A DNA stretch of 64,000 nucleotides from Anaerolineaceae bacterium (GTDB taxonomy: Bacteria; Chloroflexota; Anaerolineae; Anaerolineales; Anaerolineaceae), in NCBI GenBank assembly GCA_018056725.1, contig JAGPFF010000004.1, forward strand, positions 1-64,000, read 5' to 3'. Below are positions 25,320-34,714 of the stretch, piece by piece. The notes beneath the pieces are model-generated. The model was given only the letters and a program-made list of their open reading frames with translations, made no database searches and was not told the origin of the DNA. The position numbers and the translations under genes were made by a program. The number at the start of each line of letters is the position of its first letter. Positions within the stretch are counted from its first letter, which is position 1.

Positions 25320-26000
25320 ATGGATAAAAAAGCGGGTACTTTGTTTATTGTCGCGACCCCCATCGGGAATAGCGAAGACATCACTTTTCGTGCGCTCGAT
25401 ACGTTACGCGCAGTAAACGGGGTCATTTGTGAGGAATACAAACCCGGAAGCACTTTGTTGAAGAAATACAATCTGAGCGGAAAAGAACTGATTCAATTGA
25501 ATGAGCATAATGAGGCTGAAAAAGCCGCTGAGCTGCTGCCGCGCTTGTTAAATGGTGAATCTTTTGCATTGATTTCAGATTGCGGTACACCAGTCTTTTC
25601 AGATCCGGGAGCTTATCTAATTCAGCTTGCTGCCAGCTCCGGTATTCGAGTTTCGCCGATACCAGGGGCATCTTCGCTGATGGCGGCTCTTTCGCTACTG
25701 GATACGAAGATTACCACCTTCTACTTTGCCGGCTTTCTCCCGCGCGACCCCGAACAACGCCGCCGGGAGCTTACCCGCTGCCGCAGTCTGCATACACCAG
25801 TTGTGGTCATGGATACCCCTTATCGATTAACAGCCTTGTTGGAGGATGTGGCAAAAACCTTTGGTCGGGGGCAGTGGGTTCTGGTTGCCTTTGATCTAAC
25901 GCTGCCAACTGAGCAAGTGTATCGCGGAGAAGTGGGGGCTGTACTCAAGGAAATTGGAGGCAAAAAAGGTGAGTTTGTGCTGATCATTGGTAGAGATTAA
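25320..26000 (+). CDS. rsmI: RsmI-family SAM-dependent methylase, short form
   Basis: This 226-residue protein has the tetrapyrrole-methylase fold in the RsmI version: LFIVATPIGNSEDITFRALDTL at the start, NEHNE, and LISDCGTPVFSDPGAYLI. RsmI methylates the ribose of C1402 in 16S rRNA. Two points differ from E. coli: the AEDTRHT motif is replaced by CEEYKPGST, and the C-terminal segment of about 55 residues (small helical domain) is absent. It may be a shortened RsmI or a related methylase with another target. The ATG at 25320 is chosen for its AGGAG site; the frame is open 18 codons further up. Confidence 0.75.
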   Translation: MDKKAGTLFIVATPIGNSEDITFRALDTLRAVNGVICEEYKPGSTLLKKYNLSGKELIQLNEHNEAEKAAELLPRLLNGESFALISDCGTPVFSDPGAYLIQLAASSGIRVSPIPGASSLMAALSLLDTKITTFYFAGFLPRDPEQRRRELTRCRSLHTPVVVMDTPYRLTALLEDVAKTFGRGQWVLVAFDLTLPTEQVYRGEVGAVLKEIGGKKGEFVLIIGRD

Positions 26001-26066
26001 TATTTGAAGAGGATGCCCGGAATTAATGTCTTTGACCGGGCTAGCCAGCATGAAGGAAGAGGAAAT

Positions 26067-26095
26067 AAAAAATCACCGGTTAAGGTGATTTTTTT
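26067..26095. terminator. bidirectional terminator between rsmI-type gene and tRNA-Glu
   Basis: AATCACC at 26071-26077 pairs with GGTGATT at 26084-26090. It has an A-run on its left and a T-run on its right, so it reads as an intrinsic terminator on both strands: for the methylase gene (+) and for tRNA-Glu (-). Confidence 0.85.
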
Positions 26096-26096
26096 G

Positions 26097-26169
26097 TGCC
26101 TCCAGCGAGATTCGAACTCGCGTTTTAGCCTTGAAAGGGCTGCGTCCTGGTCCCCTAGACGATGGAGGC
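26097..26169 (-). tRNA. tRNA-Glu (anticodon TTC)
   Basis: On the minus strand the 73-base sequence folds as a tRNA. The acceptor stem is GCCTCCA/TGGAGGC with discriminator A, the D arm is GTC-TAGGGGACCAG-GAC, the anticodon loop is CTTTCAA with anticodon TTC, and the T arm is GCGAG-TTCGAAT-CTCGC. The D-arm sequence TCGTCTAG is typical of tRNA-Glu. The outer pair of the anticodon stem is C-A (CAGCC with GGCTA). CCA is not encoded. A consensus-spaced promoter lies just upstream. Confidence 0.95.
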
Positions 26170-26181
26170 ATTAACGGCAAG

Positions 26182-26210
26182 ATTTTACCATTGCCATTTG
26201 AATCGGTCAA
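26182..26210 (-). promoter_or_regulatory. promoter of tRNA-Glu
   Basis: On the minus strand TTGACC (26205-26210) and TAAAAT (26182-26187) are 17 bases apart. The -10 ends 12 bases before the 5' end of the tRNA. Confidence 0.75.
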
Positions 26211-26211
26211 G

Positions 26212-26237
26212 AAAAAGTGAGAAATTGTCACCACTTT
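26212..26237 (-). terminator. hairpin terminator after the PII-like gene
   Basis: On the minus strand AAAGTG (26232-26237) pairs with CACTTT (26214-26219) around a 12-base loop, followed by TT then CTTG. It lies 18 bases after the stop of the PII-like gene. The stem is short and overlaps the tRNA promoter region at its far end. Confidence 0.45.
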
Positions 26238-26254
26238 CCCTTGTTTACCCGAGT

Positions 26255-26611
26255 TTATATTGAGCGGCGATTCAACCCATAAACCCGGCTCAACGGGATC
26301 ACTGCCAGGATGCCTGAATTAGGATCATCCAGATCGCCGATGATTTGCGTCGTTGTTTCCACCACTCGATCGACCATTGTTTCATCTTTGACGATGGTCA
26401 TCAGGGTGCGGTTATATCTTTCGGGCGATTCCACAAAATCCTCCAGGCTGGGCATTAGAGGCAAATCTTCGCGCAGCAAGTAGGCTGCTTTCAAGCGCCC
26501 GATGCCTGTACTTACGTAAAGGGTCACCCCGCTTACACCCGCCTGTTCCCAGGCTTGCATGACATCTTTTATCCGCTCTGGATCATGCAGTACAAACACA
26601 ATCATGTACAT
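26255..26611 (-). CDS. PII-like protein, probable regulator of the adjacent antiporter
   Basis: This 118-residue protein resembles the PII/PII-like fold: an opening beta strand (MIVFVLHDPERIKDVMQAWEQAG), then GVSGVTLYVSTGIGRL where PII has GVxGMTVxxVxGxG. The second half (RTLMTIVKDETMVDRVVETTTQII then DDPNSGILAVIPL) follows the second babb unit with a DPxSG loop. The T-loop is replaced by a helix-like stretch, so classical uridylylation is unlikely. It is downstream of, and 8 bases from, a CPA2 antiporter gene. A small-molecule sensor for that transporter is inferred from context. Confidence 0.6.
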   Translation of the reverse strand: MYMIVFVLHDPERIKDVMQAWEQAGVSGVTLYVSTGIGRLKAAYLLREDLPLMPSLEDFVESPERYNRTLMTIVKDETMVDRVVETTTQIIGDLDDPNSGILAVIPLSRVYGLNRRSI

Positions 26612-26619
26612 GATGCACT

Positions 26620-27849
26620 TTATCCCTCTCCCGCTTCAAGATCGGCGGGTAAATCAGGTGATTTCTTACTCGTTTCTTTGAATGCGGCACGCAACATTGG
26701 CGGCGTCACCAGGGTCGACACTAAAATCATGCCCACGATGATGGTCATCATTTCGCTGGATAAATACCCTTCCTGAATGCCAATGTTCGCGATGATGAGA
26801 CCGACTTCACCCCGTGAGACCATACCGATTCCCATTTGTAAAGCTTCACGGGGGGAGTACCGCGCAAACCATGCGCCTGCACCAGCGCCGATAACCTTAC
26901 CAAGAATGGCGATGACTGAGATCGCGAGGAAAATCCACAGGGAGTCGATTTGTAATTCTCGCAAGTTGACATTAAGACCGATACTGACAAAAAAGATGGG
27001 TACGAAGAAGGCATAGGAAAGGGGATGCAGGCTCGTTTCGATTAACGATTTTTCAGGCGTTCGGGAGAACATCAAGCCGGCGAGGAAAGTACCGGTAATC
27101 GCTGCCATTCCTCCGACGAGTTCAGCAGCAAGACCATAGCCAAAAAGGGTCACCAGCGTCAATGTCGTCAGACCCTCGCTGATGTGAAGTTTATGAACCA
27201 TGCGCAGAGCTGCCGGTAGGACCCAAATTCCCAAAGCTGCCGCAATTGCAAGAAAGACGATCATCCTCAAGAAGACAATCAGGATTTCCAAAGCTCCCCC
27301 ACCTCCGGAAAGAAAGGCTAACGCTGTAGAGAGGAGGAGGATTACCAGAATATCATCAAAGACAGCGGCACCCAACAACCCCAATCCGACTTTACTGCGC
27401 AATTTATCGAGTTCGATCAAAACCTGGGCGGAAATTGATACCGACGTGGCACCAAGTGTTAAACCCAGAAAGAGAGCATGGGTAAAATCCATGCCCAAAA
27501 CTTCGCCAAAAAGCAAACCTGATCCAACCGGCAAAATTACCCCCAGCAATCCTGCCAGCAGGGAGGCTTTTGAATTCCGGGTCAAATCCTTGAGGTGCAA
27601 TTCAAGACCAGCCAAAAACATCAGCAGCAGTACGCCAATTTCACCAAGTTCATAAATCACGTCATCGATATGGGGATTGGTGACAAATCCTAGACTTGTG
27701 ATATTTAAAAGAGATGGACCGAGAAGCACGCCGACCAGTAATTCACCAAATACAGAAGGCTGCCGAAAACGGGTGCTCAAGTACCCGGCTGCCTTGGCGG
27801 CAGCCAGTATGATGATGATCTCGGTAAGCAGCTGAAGGAAATTGGACAT
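26620..27849 (-). CDS. CPA2-family cation:proton antiporter
   Basis: This 409-residue membrane protein has about 12 hydrophobic segments and the Na+/H+ exchanger pattern: LSTRFRQPSVFGELLVGVLLGPSLL near the start, LGEIGVLLLMFLAGLE, LGATSVSISAQVLIEL, AAVFDDILVILLLSTAL with the central Asp pair region, and SRGEVGLIIANIGI near the end. It exchanges a monovalent cation for protons at the cytoplasmic membrane. It lacks the C-terminal TrkA-N/RCK domain of KefB/KefC, which suggests regulation by a separate protein; the next gene encodes a PII-like candidate. Confidence 0.88.
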   Translation of the reverse strand: MSNFLQLLTEIIIILAAAKAAGYLSTRFRQPSVFGELLVGVLLGPSLLNITSLGFVTNPHIDDVIYELGEIGVLLLMFLAGLELHLKDLTRNSKASLLAGLLGVILPVGSGLLFGEVLGMDFTHALFLGLTLGATSVSISAQVLIELDKLRSKVGLGLLGAAVFDDILVILLLSTALAFLSGGGGALEILIVFLRMIVFLAIAAALGIWVLPAALRMVHKLHISEGLTTLTLVTLFGYGLAAELVGGMAAITGTFLAGLMFSRTPEKSLIETSLHPLSYAFFVPIFFVSIGLNVNLRELQIDSLWIFLAISVIAILGKVIGAGAGAWFARYSPREALQMGIGMVSRGEVGLIIANIGIQEGYLSSEMMTIIVGMILVSTLVTPPMLRAAFKETSKKSPDLPADLEAGEG

Positions 27850-27963
27850 GGTCAGTTTGTTCTAAAAGGTATTTACCAGTTTACCATATAAATTAGAGAG
27901 GCATTTTTTGCAAATACTGTATACTTTATTGGAAGTGTATTCTTTTCAAAAAAGAGGGAACCT

Positions 27964-29613
27964 ATGAACCTTGAAAAAGAAAGAGACCGCTGGAATGATG
28001 AAACTGTAAAACCCTTGTTAAGCAGATTCAAAGAACGGAAAGCAGAATTTAACACCCCCTCCGGGATCCCAATCCCACGGGCAGCAATCCCCGGTGACAT
28101 GGATTACATGGAAAAACTCGGCTTCCCCGGTGAGTACCCCTTTACTCGCGGCGTACAACCGACCATGTATCGCAGCCGATTCTGGACGATGCGCCAGTAC
28201 GCTGGTTTTGCTTCAGCTGAAGAATCGAACAAACGCTATCGTTACCTGTTGGATCAAGGACAAACCGGTCTTTCCGTGGCTTTTGACTTGCCTACGCAGA
28301 TTGGTTATGACGCCGATGACCCTATGTCACTGGGTGAAGTAGGGAAGGTTGGCGTTTCCATTTCTTCTCTCAAAGACATGGAAACCCTTTTTGCGGGCAT
28401 CCCACTGGAAAAAGTCTCCACCAGCATGACGATCAACGCACCGGCAGCCGTACTGCTGGCAATGTATATTGCTGTTGGCAAGAAGCAGGGGGTGCCAACC
28501 ACCGAACTGCGCGGCACAATTCAGAATGATATTCTGAAGGAGTACGTTGCCCGCGGTACCTATATCTTCCCACCCAAACCTTCTCTGCGCCTGATTACCG
28601 ATATTTTTCAGTATTGTGCCAAAGAAGTCCCGAACTGGAATACGATCAGTATTTCGGGATATCACATCCGGGAAGCAGGTTCCACTGCGGTGCAGGAAGT
28701 TGCTTTCACGCTGGCGGACGCGATCGCATACGCGCAGGCAGCCATTGACGCCGGTTTGGAAGTGGATCAATTTGCCTCTCAGCTTTCCTTCTTCTTTGCC
28801 GCGCATAATGATTTTCTGGAAGAAATTGCCAAGTTTCGGGCAGCGAGGCGTTTGTGGTCCAAAATTATGAAAGAACGCTTTGGTGCCAAAGATCCTAAAT
28901 CGTGGATGCTGCGCTTCCATACGCAAACCGGAGGCTCCACACTCACAGCCCAGCAGCCGGAAAACAATATCGTCCGTGTAGCCATTCAGGCGTTGGCAGC
29001 GGTGATGGGTGGGACCCAATCCCTGCATACCAACTCGATGGATGAAGCGTTATGGCTCCCCACCGAGAAATCCGTCCGCACAGCACTGCGTACGCAGCAA
29101 ATCATTGCCTACGAATCAGGGGTTGCGGATACGATTGATCCAATGGCAGGATCCTACATTGTAGAATACCTGACCGATGAGATTGAGAAACGAGTGATGG
29201 ATTACATTCAAAAGATCGATGATCTGGGTGGTGCGCTGGCGGCGATTGAAAAAGGCTTTATGCAAAATGAGATCCAAGATTCCGCATACCACTATCAGAA
29301 AGAGATCGAGAGCAAGAACCAGGTAGTGGTTGGCGTCAATGCCTTCCAATCCGAAGATAAAATTGATCTGGAACGATTGCGCGTTGACCCAATGATTGAA
29401 CAACAGCAAAAAACCCGCCTGGCAGAATTGCGCAGGCAGCGCGATGCGGTAAAAGTGAACGATCTTCTCGCGCATCTGGATCATGCTGCCAGAACGAACG
29501 AAAATTTGATGCCTCTCCTGGTTACCTGTGTTGAAAACGACATCACACTTGGAGAAGTATGCGGTGTATTGCGCAATGTTTGGGGAGAGTATCAGCCACC
29601 CGTTTGGGGATAA
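27964..29613 (+). CDS. mcmA1: methylmalonyl-CoA mutase large (catalytic) subunit, no B12-binding domain
   Basis: This 549-residue protein is the TIM-barrel part of the acyl-CoA mutase family. Motifs are [25 protein letters not shown] (around residues 59-82, split here), [19 protein letters not shown], and [11 protein letters not shown] with H234. The substrate-side residues fit methylmalonyl-CoA: Tyr at 69 (TMY), Ala at 106 where 2-hydroxyisobutyryl-CoA mutases have Asp, and R209 in KPSLR. The cobalamin-binding domain is absent, so a separate small subunit must be encoded elsewhere. The next gene is the epimerase, giving two of the three steps between propionyl-CoA and succinyl-CoA. Confidence 0.88.
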   Translation: MNLEKERDRWNDETVKPLLSRFKERKAEFNTPSGIPIPRAAIPGDMDYMEKLGFPGEYPFTRGVQPTMYRSRFWTMRQYAGFASAEESNKRYRYLLDQGQTGLSVAFDLPTQIGYDADDPMSLGEVGKVGVSISSLKDMETLFAGIPLEKVSTSMTINAPAAVLLAMYIAVGKKQGVPTTELRGTIQNDILKEYVARGTYIFPPKPSLRLITDIFQYCAKEVPNWNTISISGYHIREAGSTAVQEVAFTLADAIAYAQAAIDAGLEVDQFASQLSFFFAAHNDFLEEIAKFRAARRLWSKIMKERFGAKDPKSWMLRFHTQTGGSTLTAQQPENNIVRVAIQALAAVMGGTQSLHTNSMDEALWLPTEKSVRTALRTQQIIAYESGVADTIDPMAGSYIVEYLTDEIEKRVMDYIQKIDDLGGALAAIEKGFMQNEIQDSAYHYQKEIESKNQVVVGVNAFQSEDKIDLERLRVDPMIEQQQKTRLAELRRQRDAVKVNDLLAHLDHAARTNENLMPLLVTCVENDITLGEVCGVLRNVWGEYQPPVWG

Positions 29614-29631
29614 TAGGAAAAGGAGAATTTC

Positions 29632-30042
29632 ATGGCAAAAATTACCAAGATCAATCACGTTGCAATCGCGGTTAAGGACATTGACGAATCGCTGGTCTTC
29701 TGGCGGGATATTTTGGGCATCAACCTTTCTCATGTGGAGGAAGTTCCCAGTCAGAAAGCTGTTGTTGCCTTCCTGCCGACTGGCGATAGCGAAGTGGAGT
29801 TGGTAAAACCCACTGTCGATGATTCAGGGGTGGCGAAGTTTCTGGCGGAGCGCGGCGGTGGCATTCACCACCTATGCCTGGAAACTGATGACATCGTTGG
29901 GATGCTGGCGATTCTGAAGGAGAAGGGGATCCGATTGATTGATGAAGAACCGCGCGCACTCCCCGGACGGAAGATGGCTTTTATTCATCCCAAGAGTACC
30001 GGTGGGGTGCTCACCGAATTGTACGAAATTACTCACGAATGA
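29632..30042 (+). CDS. mce: methylmalonyl-CoA epimerase
   Basis: This 136-residue vicinal-oxygen-chelate protein interconverts (S)- and (R)-methylmalonyl-CoA. It has NHVAIAVKDIDESL at the start, LAERGGGIHHLCLETDD in the middle and HPKSTGGVLTELYE at the end. These supply the metal ligands H9, H79 or H80, and E129. It follows the mutase gene by 18 bases with an AAAGGAGA site and ends in a strong terminator, so the two form one operon. Confidence 0.94.
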   Translation: MAKITKINHVAIAVKDIDESLVFWRDILGINLSHVEEVPSQKAVVAFLPTGDSEVELVKPTVDDSGVAKFLAERGGGIHHLCLETDDIVGMLAILKEKGIRLIDEEPRALPGRKMAFIHPKSTGGVLTELYEITHE

Positions 30043-30060
30043 TGCGGTGATCGTTAAATA

Positions 30061-30099
30061 AAAGTACCGCCGGGATATTTCCCGGCGGTACTTTTTAAT
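30061..30099. terminator. strong bidirectional terminator between mce and the Atg22-type gene
   Basis: A perfect 14-bp stem (AAAGTACCGCCGGG at 30061-30074 with CCCGGCGGTACTTT at 30081-30094) with a 6-base loop is followed by TTAATA on the plus strand and preceded by AATAAA. It serves the convergent genes on both sides. Confidence 0.9.
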
Positions 30100-30100
30100 A

Positions 30101-31438
30101 TCATTGAGCGGCAATCATTTGAGTTTCTTCAGCCTGTGCCACTTCTGTCCCGCGCTTCACATCTACCTTGGTCAAAACATACATCCCCAGCAGGAAGAAC
30201 ACGATCAAAGAACCGATACTAAGGCGGGATTCATTCATGATCCGCGAGATCACGCCGAAGATGGCAGGTCCGAGAATGGAAGCGAACTTTTCAAACACGC
30301 TAAAGAAACCATAAAATTCAGCAGACTTACTTTTGGGCATCATGCGCCCAATCATGGAGCGGGAAAGCGCCTGGCTCCCCCCCTGCACAGTCGCCACTGC
30401 CGCGCCCAGAACCCAAAACTGCCATTCGTGGTACATAAAATAGCCACCGATGGCGATCAACGAGTAAATCACCAGGCTGAGGTAAATCGCTTTTTTGGTG
30501 CCTATTTTCTTCGCGAGCCAGCCAAAGAGGTAAGCAAATGGCGCGGCGAGAATCTGCACCATCAGCAATGTACCGATAAGCGTGGTATCGCTGAAGTTTA
30601 ACTCTTTACCATAGATGGTCGCCATGGTAATGATCGTTCCGATACCATTGGCATAGATCCAGAATGCCAGTAAGCCCATCGAGAGGTCACGGTATTTCTT
30701 CAATTCCTTAAAGGTCTTCTGCAAGCGGGTAAAACTTGCCTGGATTGGTCGTAATCCTTCCTCACCAGCGTCAATTTTTCGCGGAGGTTCCTTGACTCTA
30801 GTCAGGAGCGGCAGGGAGAAAGCAAACCACCAGATGGCTACAGTCAGGAAGGAGAGCCTGGTCATCAGACCCGTGCCCAGGTTTGGAAACTGAGATGGGA
30901 CCACCATGATCATTACGAGGTTTACCGCCAGCAGAATACCGCCGCCGATATATCCCATCATATAGCCCCTGGATGAGACCTGGTCGATCTCGTCCGCCCG
31001 AGCTACGTGCGGCAGAAGAGCGTCATAGTACACCAGGCTGCCGGCAAAACCGATGTTGGCGAAGACGAAAATAAAAGACGCGAGCAGCCAATCACCCGGT
31101 TGGTTGGGAAGAAAGAGCAGCGCGGTTGAGATCACCCCCAGCACCATGAAAAAGGTTAAAAATTTCTTTTTTGATCCTCGAAAGTCTGCCAGAGCGCCTA
31201 AAATCGGGCTGATCACAGCGGCGATCAGCGCGGCGATGGCGGTGGTGAAGCCCCAGCGCGAGGTCATAATGGCGCCTGATTCGTTAGGCGCACCGAGCGT
31301 AGCATAGTAAATTGGGAAAACCGCTGCCATGATTGTGGTCGCGAACGAGGAATTCGCCCAATCATACATCGTCCAGGCATGAATTTCCCGCCGGTGAATT
31401 TTCTCATCTGAAAAGTTTTGGGTTACCGAGGCAGTCAT
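30101..31438 (-). CDS. MFS transporter, Atg22/UMF1-like
   Basis: This 445-residue protein has about 12 membrane segments. It begins REIHAWTMYDWANSSFATTIMAAVFPIYY, the signature of the Atg22-like (UMF1) branch of the major facilitator superfamily, which in yeast exports amino acids from the vacuole. LGALADFRGSKKKFL is the MFS loop 2-3 motif. Substrate in bacteria is unknown. It is divergent from uvrA and ends at the bidirectional terminator after mce. Confidence 0.85.
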   Translation of the reverse strand: MTASVTQNFSDEKIHRREIHAWTMYDWANSSFATTIMAAVFPIYYATLGAPNESGAIMTSRWGFTTAIAALIAAVISPILGALADFRGSKKKFLTFFMVLGVISTALLFLPNQPGDWLLASFIFVFANIGFAGSLVYYDALLPHVARADEIDQVSSRGYMMGYIGGGILLAVNLVMIMVVPSQFPNLGTGLMTRLSFLTVAIWWFAFSLPLLTRVKEPPRKIDAGEEGLRPIQASFTRLQKTFKELKKYRDLSMGLLAFWIYANGIGTIITMATIYGKELNFSDTTLIGTLLMVQILAAPFAYLFGWLAKKIGTKKAIYLSLVIYSLIAIGGYFMYHEWQFWVLGAAVATVQGGSQALSRSMIGRMMPKSKSAEFYGFFSVFEKFASILGPAIFGVISRIMNESRLSIGSLIVFFLLGMYVLTKVDVKRGTEVAQAEETQMIAAQ

Positions 31439-31543
31439 TCTTTTGTCCTTTCATTTGCGGGGATAGATGAAATCATTATATACAACTCTGCTATTTGGGT
31501 AAGTGATTTTTAGAATTATGGCTGATACGCTTTTCCTTAAAAA

Positions 31544-31571
31544 TTGATCCAAGACCTGGAAAGGGTATAAT
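31544..31571 (+). promoter_or_regulatory. promoter upstream of uvrA
   Basis: TTGATC (31544-31549) and TATAAT (31566-31571) are separated by 16 bases. This lies 59 bases before the uvrA ATG. A second AT-rich TAAAAT-like element at about 31588 could be another -10. No LexA-type box was recognised. Confidence 0.6.
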
Positions 31572-31629
31572 AATCAATTGCTTTGTGATAAAATAGCAAC
31601 GTTAGAAAATATGTTCGAATGGGTGAAGA

Positions 31630-34527
31630 ATGACACAGGAAAAAATACGGGTAGTTGGCGCGCGCGCGCATAATCTAAAAAACATTACCGTGGAAATTCC
31701 CCGCGATAAGTTAGTGGTGATTACCGGTTTATCCGGTTCAGGGAAAAGTTCCTTAGCCTTTGATACGATCTTCGCAGAAGGGCAACGCAGATACGTTGAA
31801 TCTCTTTCTGCCTATGCCAGGCAGTTTCTCGGTCAGTTGGAAAAGCCGGATGTGGATTACATTGATGGCTTGTCACCCGCTGTATCCATTGATCAGAAAG
31901 CCACCTCTCATAATCCTCGTTCCACTGTGGGGACCGTAACTGAAATTTACGATTATCTCCGTTTGTTATACGCGCGCATCGGCATTCCACACTGCCCAAT
32001 TTGTGGCAGGGTGGTGGTGAAGCAATCAGCGCAGGAGATTGTGGATAAGGTGGAAGCTCTACCCGAAGGATCTCGTTTGCTAATTCTGGCTCCAGTTGTA
32101 CGAGCCAGAAAGGGCACCTACCAGGCAGTTTTTGAGGAGATTCGCAAGGCAGGTTTTGTACGCGTTCGGGTGGATGGACAGGTTTACAATCTGGATGACG
32201 AGATCACGCTTGACCGATATAAGAGCCATAATATTGACGCCGTAGTGGATCGCATTGTCATCAGCCATTCAGAAGATACTGAAGAGCAGCGTTCGTTTCG
32301 TTCAAGACTGACCGATTCCATTGAGACGGGTCTTAAAGTAGGGGAAGGTTATCTCATTGTGCAAAACATTTCTCTTGACCCGCCGGTGGATATGTTCTAC
32401 TCGGAGCATCTGGCTTGCCCGGAGCATAACATCAGCCTTCCGGAAATTGAACCACGCACTTTCTCTTTCAACACCCCTCATGGTGCCTGTCCAGATTGTC
32501 AGGGATTGGGTAGCCGGCTCGAAATCGACCCGGACTTGCTCATTCCCGACAAAGACCGCTCCTTAAACGATGGCGCCATCGTCGCCCTGGAGTGGAATGG
32601 TCCACGGGATCAAGGCGGGTATTACTGGCAGATGGTGGAAGCGGTAGCCCGGAAATATCACATCAATCTCAATGCAGCGGTAAGTACGATTCCACAAGAG
32701 ATGCTCAACCTGATCTTATACGGAACGCAGCATGAAACCATGGAAGTGATCATGGAAGGTCGTAATGACCGTAAAACGCAAATGCAAATGAACTTTGAAG
32801 GGGTCATACCAAACCTGGCGCGGCGATTCCGCGAAACGAATTCCGAGTACATCCGGGCGAAAATTTCTGAATTCATGAGCGACCGCATCTGTCCGACCTG
32901 CAAAGGAAACCGTTTGCGCCCTGAAGCTCTGGCGGTGACGGTGCTGGATCAAAATATTATTGAAATCACTCGCTGGTCAATCAATCAGACCCTCGAATTT
33001 ATTGACCGTCTGGCAGAACCCGGCATACTCACCGCGCGCGAAGGGGTAATTGCCGATAAGCTCATTAAAGAAATTCACTCCCGGCTGGAATTCCTGGTCA
33101 ATGTGGGGCTGGATTACATTACCTTAAGCCGTTCTGCCGGCTCCTTATCCGGTGGAGAAGCCCAACGGATTCGTCTGGCGACCCAGATCGGGTCCCGCCT
33201 GATGGGGGTCCTCTACGTTCTGGATGAGCCTTCCATCGGTTTACATGCCCGTGATAATGAAAAGCTGTTGGAAACCCTTAAACAACTTCGTGATCAGGGG
33301 AATACGGTTTTGGTCGTAGAGCATGATGAGGAGACCATTCGCAGCGCGGATTGGATTGTGGACCTGGGACCAGGTGCGGGAGAGCATGGGGGTGAGGTGG
33401 TGGCGGAAGGAACGCTGGATCAAATTTTAGCCAGTGAGCGCAGCGTTACCGGCGCTTATCTTTCTGGCAGAAAAAAAGTTCCCATCCCCGCACGATTGCA
33501 TCCGAAAAACGGAAAGTCGTTGAAGATTTATGGCGCACGCGCCAATAATCTCAAAAACCTTAATGTCGAAATACCTCTTGGTCAGTTTGTTTGCATCACC
33601 GGGGTATCCGGTTCGGGCAAATCGACTTTGATGGTGGATCTCCTTTATAACATCCTGGCGCATGAACTCAATCGGGCGCACACGCAGGCAACGGAATATG
33701 ATCGGATCGAGGGATTGGAATACCTCGACAAGATCATTAATATTGACCAATCTCCTATCGGACGCTCACCGCGCTCAAACCCGGGCACCTATACCGGAGC
33801 GTTTGATGAAATCCGTTCCCTGTTTGCCACTCTGCCTGATAGCAAGATGCGCGGATACAAGGCAGGAAGGTTTTCCTTCAATGTGCATGGCGGGCGCTGT
33901 GAAGCCTGCCAGGGGCAAGGGCAGCTCCGGATTGAAATGCAATTTTTGCCCGATGTTTATGTCCCCTGTGATGTTTGCCACGGGTCGCGTTTTAATCGCG
34001 AAACCTTGCAGGTGAAGTATAAAGGTCTTTCTATTGCAGACGTTCTTGACCTGACTGTGGAAAAGGGATTGGAACTTTTTACCAACATCCCGGCAATTGC
34101 CAATAAATTGAGAACCCTTCAGGATGTGGGTTTGGGATATATTCGCATTGGTCAGCCTGGAACAACGCTATCAGGCGGTGAGGCACAAAGGGTTAAACTG
34201 GCAAAGGAACTTTCCCGTCGTGCAACCGGGAGGACTCTCTACGTTCTTGACGAACCTTCGGTTGGTCTTCATGCGGCGGATGTGCACATCCTCATTGAAA
34301 TCCTGCAACAACTCGTGGACAGCGGAAATTCGGTGCTGATCATCGAACATAACCTGGATATTATCAAAGTTGCTGATTATATTATTGACCTGGGTCCGGA
34401 AGGCGGCGACCGGGGTGGTGAACTGGTAGCGTGCGGAACCCCCAAACAAATCTGCGCTGCCCCCAATTCCTATACCGGTCAGTTCCTCAAAGACTACCTC
34501 AAAGCCCATCAGCAGGAATGTGATTAA
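31630..34527 (+). CDS. uvrA: excinuclease ABC subunit A
   Basis: This 965-residue protein is the damage-recognition ATPase of nucleotide excision repair. It has two ABC modules: Walker [15 protein letters not shown] at about 34-47 and [17 protein letters not shown] at about 657-673, and two SGGEAQR signatures followed by [12 protein letters not shown] and [12 protein letters not shown]. Zinc modules show as CPxCG (HCPICG at about 121), CPTCKGNRL and the later CEACQGQGQ / [10 protein letters not shown]. Length and order are typical. No uvrB or uvrC is in the window. Confidence 0.98.
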   Translation: MTQEKIRVVGARAHNLKNITVEIPRDKLVVITGLSGSGKSSLAFDTIFAEGQRRYVESLSAYARQFLGQLEKPDVDYIDGLSPAVSIDQKATSHNPRSTVGTVTEIYDYLRLLYARIGIPHCPICGRVVVKQSAQEIVDKVEALPEGSRLLILAPVVRARKGTYQAVFEEIRKAGFVRVRVDGQVYNLDDEITLDRYKSHNIDAVVDRIVISHSEDTEEQRSFRSRLTDSIETGLKVGEGYLIVQNISLDPPVDMFYSEHLACPEHNISLPEIEPRTFSFNTPHGACPDCQGLGSRLEIDPDLLIPDKDRSLNDGAIVALEWNGPRDQGGYYWQMVEAVARKYHINLNAAVSTIPQEMLNLILYGTQHETMEVIMEGRNDRKTQMQMNFEGVIPNLARRFRETNSEYIRAKISEFMSDRICPTCKGNRLRPEALAVTVLDQNIIEITRWSINQTLEFIDRLAEPGILTAREGVIADKLIKEIHSRLEFLVNVGLDYITLSRSAGSLSGGEAQRIRLATQIGSRLMGVLYVLDEPSIGLHARDNEKLLETLKQLRDQGNTVLVVEHDEETIRSADWIVDLGPGAGEHGGEVVAEGTLDQILASERSVTGAYLSGRKKVPIPARLHPKNGKSLKIYGARANNLKNLNVEIPLGQFVCITGVSGSGKSTLMVDLLYNILAHELNRAHTQATEYDRIEGLEYLDKIINIDQSPIGRSPRSNPGTYTGAFDEIRSLFATLPDSKMRGYKAGRFSFNVHGGRCEACQGQGQLRIEMQFLPDVYVPCDVCHGSRFNRETLQVKYKGLSIADVLDLTVEKGLELFTNIPAIANKLRTLQDVGLGYIRIGQPGTTLSGGEAQRVKLAKELSRRATGRTLYVLDEPSVGLHAADVHILIEILQQLVDSGNSVLIIEHNLDIIKVADYIIDLGPEGGDRGGELVACGTPKQICAAPNSYTGQFLKDYLKAHQQECD

Positions 34528-34605
34528 CGGAATGTTTGCCAGATTCGTTTCATCAGCGGGATTAATCAGAGAATCCTGCTCGTGAATTATTAAAAATTGC
34601 AACAG

Positions 34606-34631
34606 ACATTGCAATGAATGCATTGTGTTTT
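34606..34631 (+). terminator. weak hairpin after uvrA
   Basis: ACATTGCA (34606-34613) pairs with TGCATTGT (34619-34626) with one mismatch and a 5-base loop, followed by GTTTT. It is 79 bases past the uvrA stop. The stem is AT-rich, so its strength is doubtful. Confidence 0.35.
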
Positions 34632-34714
34632 CTCAGCGAAAGGGGAGAAAAATCGCGACTTTTGTATACCCGCCTGAATTATGAAGCGGTGTTTTTGAGG
34701 GTACCTGAATCCAA

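Noticed and set aside
27200-27655. A 151-codon + strand frame inside the antiporter gene.
   Set aside because: Its basic, Lys/Pro/Ser-rich translation is the antisense image of a membrane protein, and no binding site precedes it.
28327-29028. A 233-codon minus-strand frame inside the mutase gene.
   Set aside because: The mutase is a clear family member across the same bases; the opposite frame has no family features.
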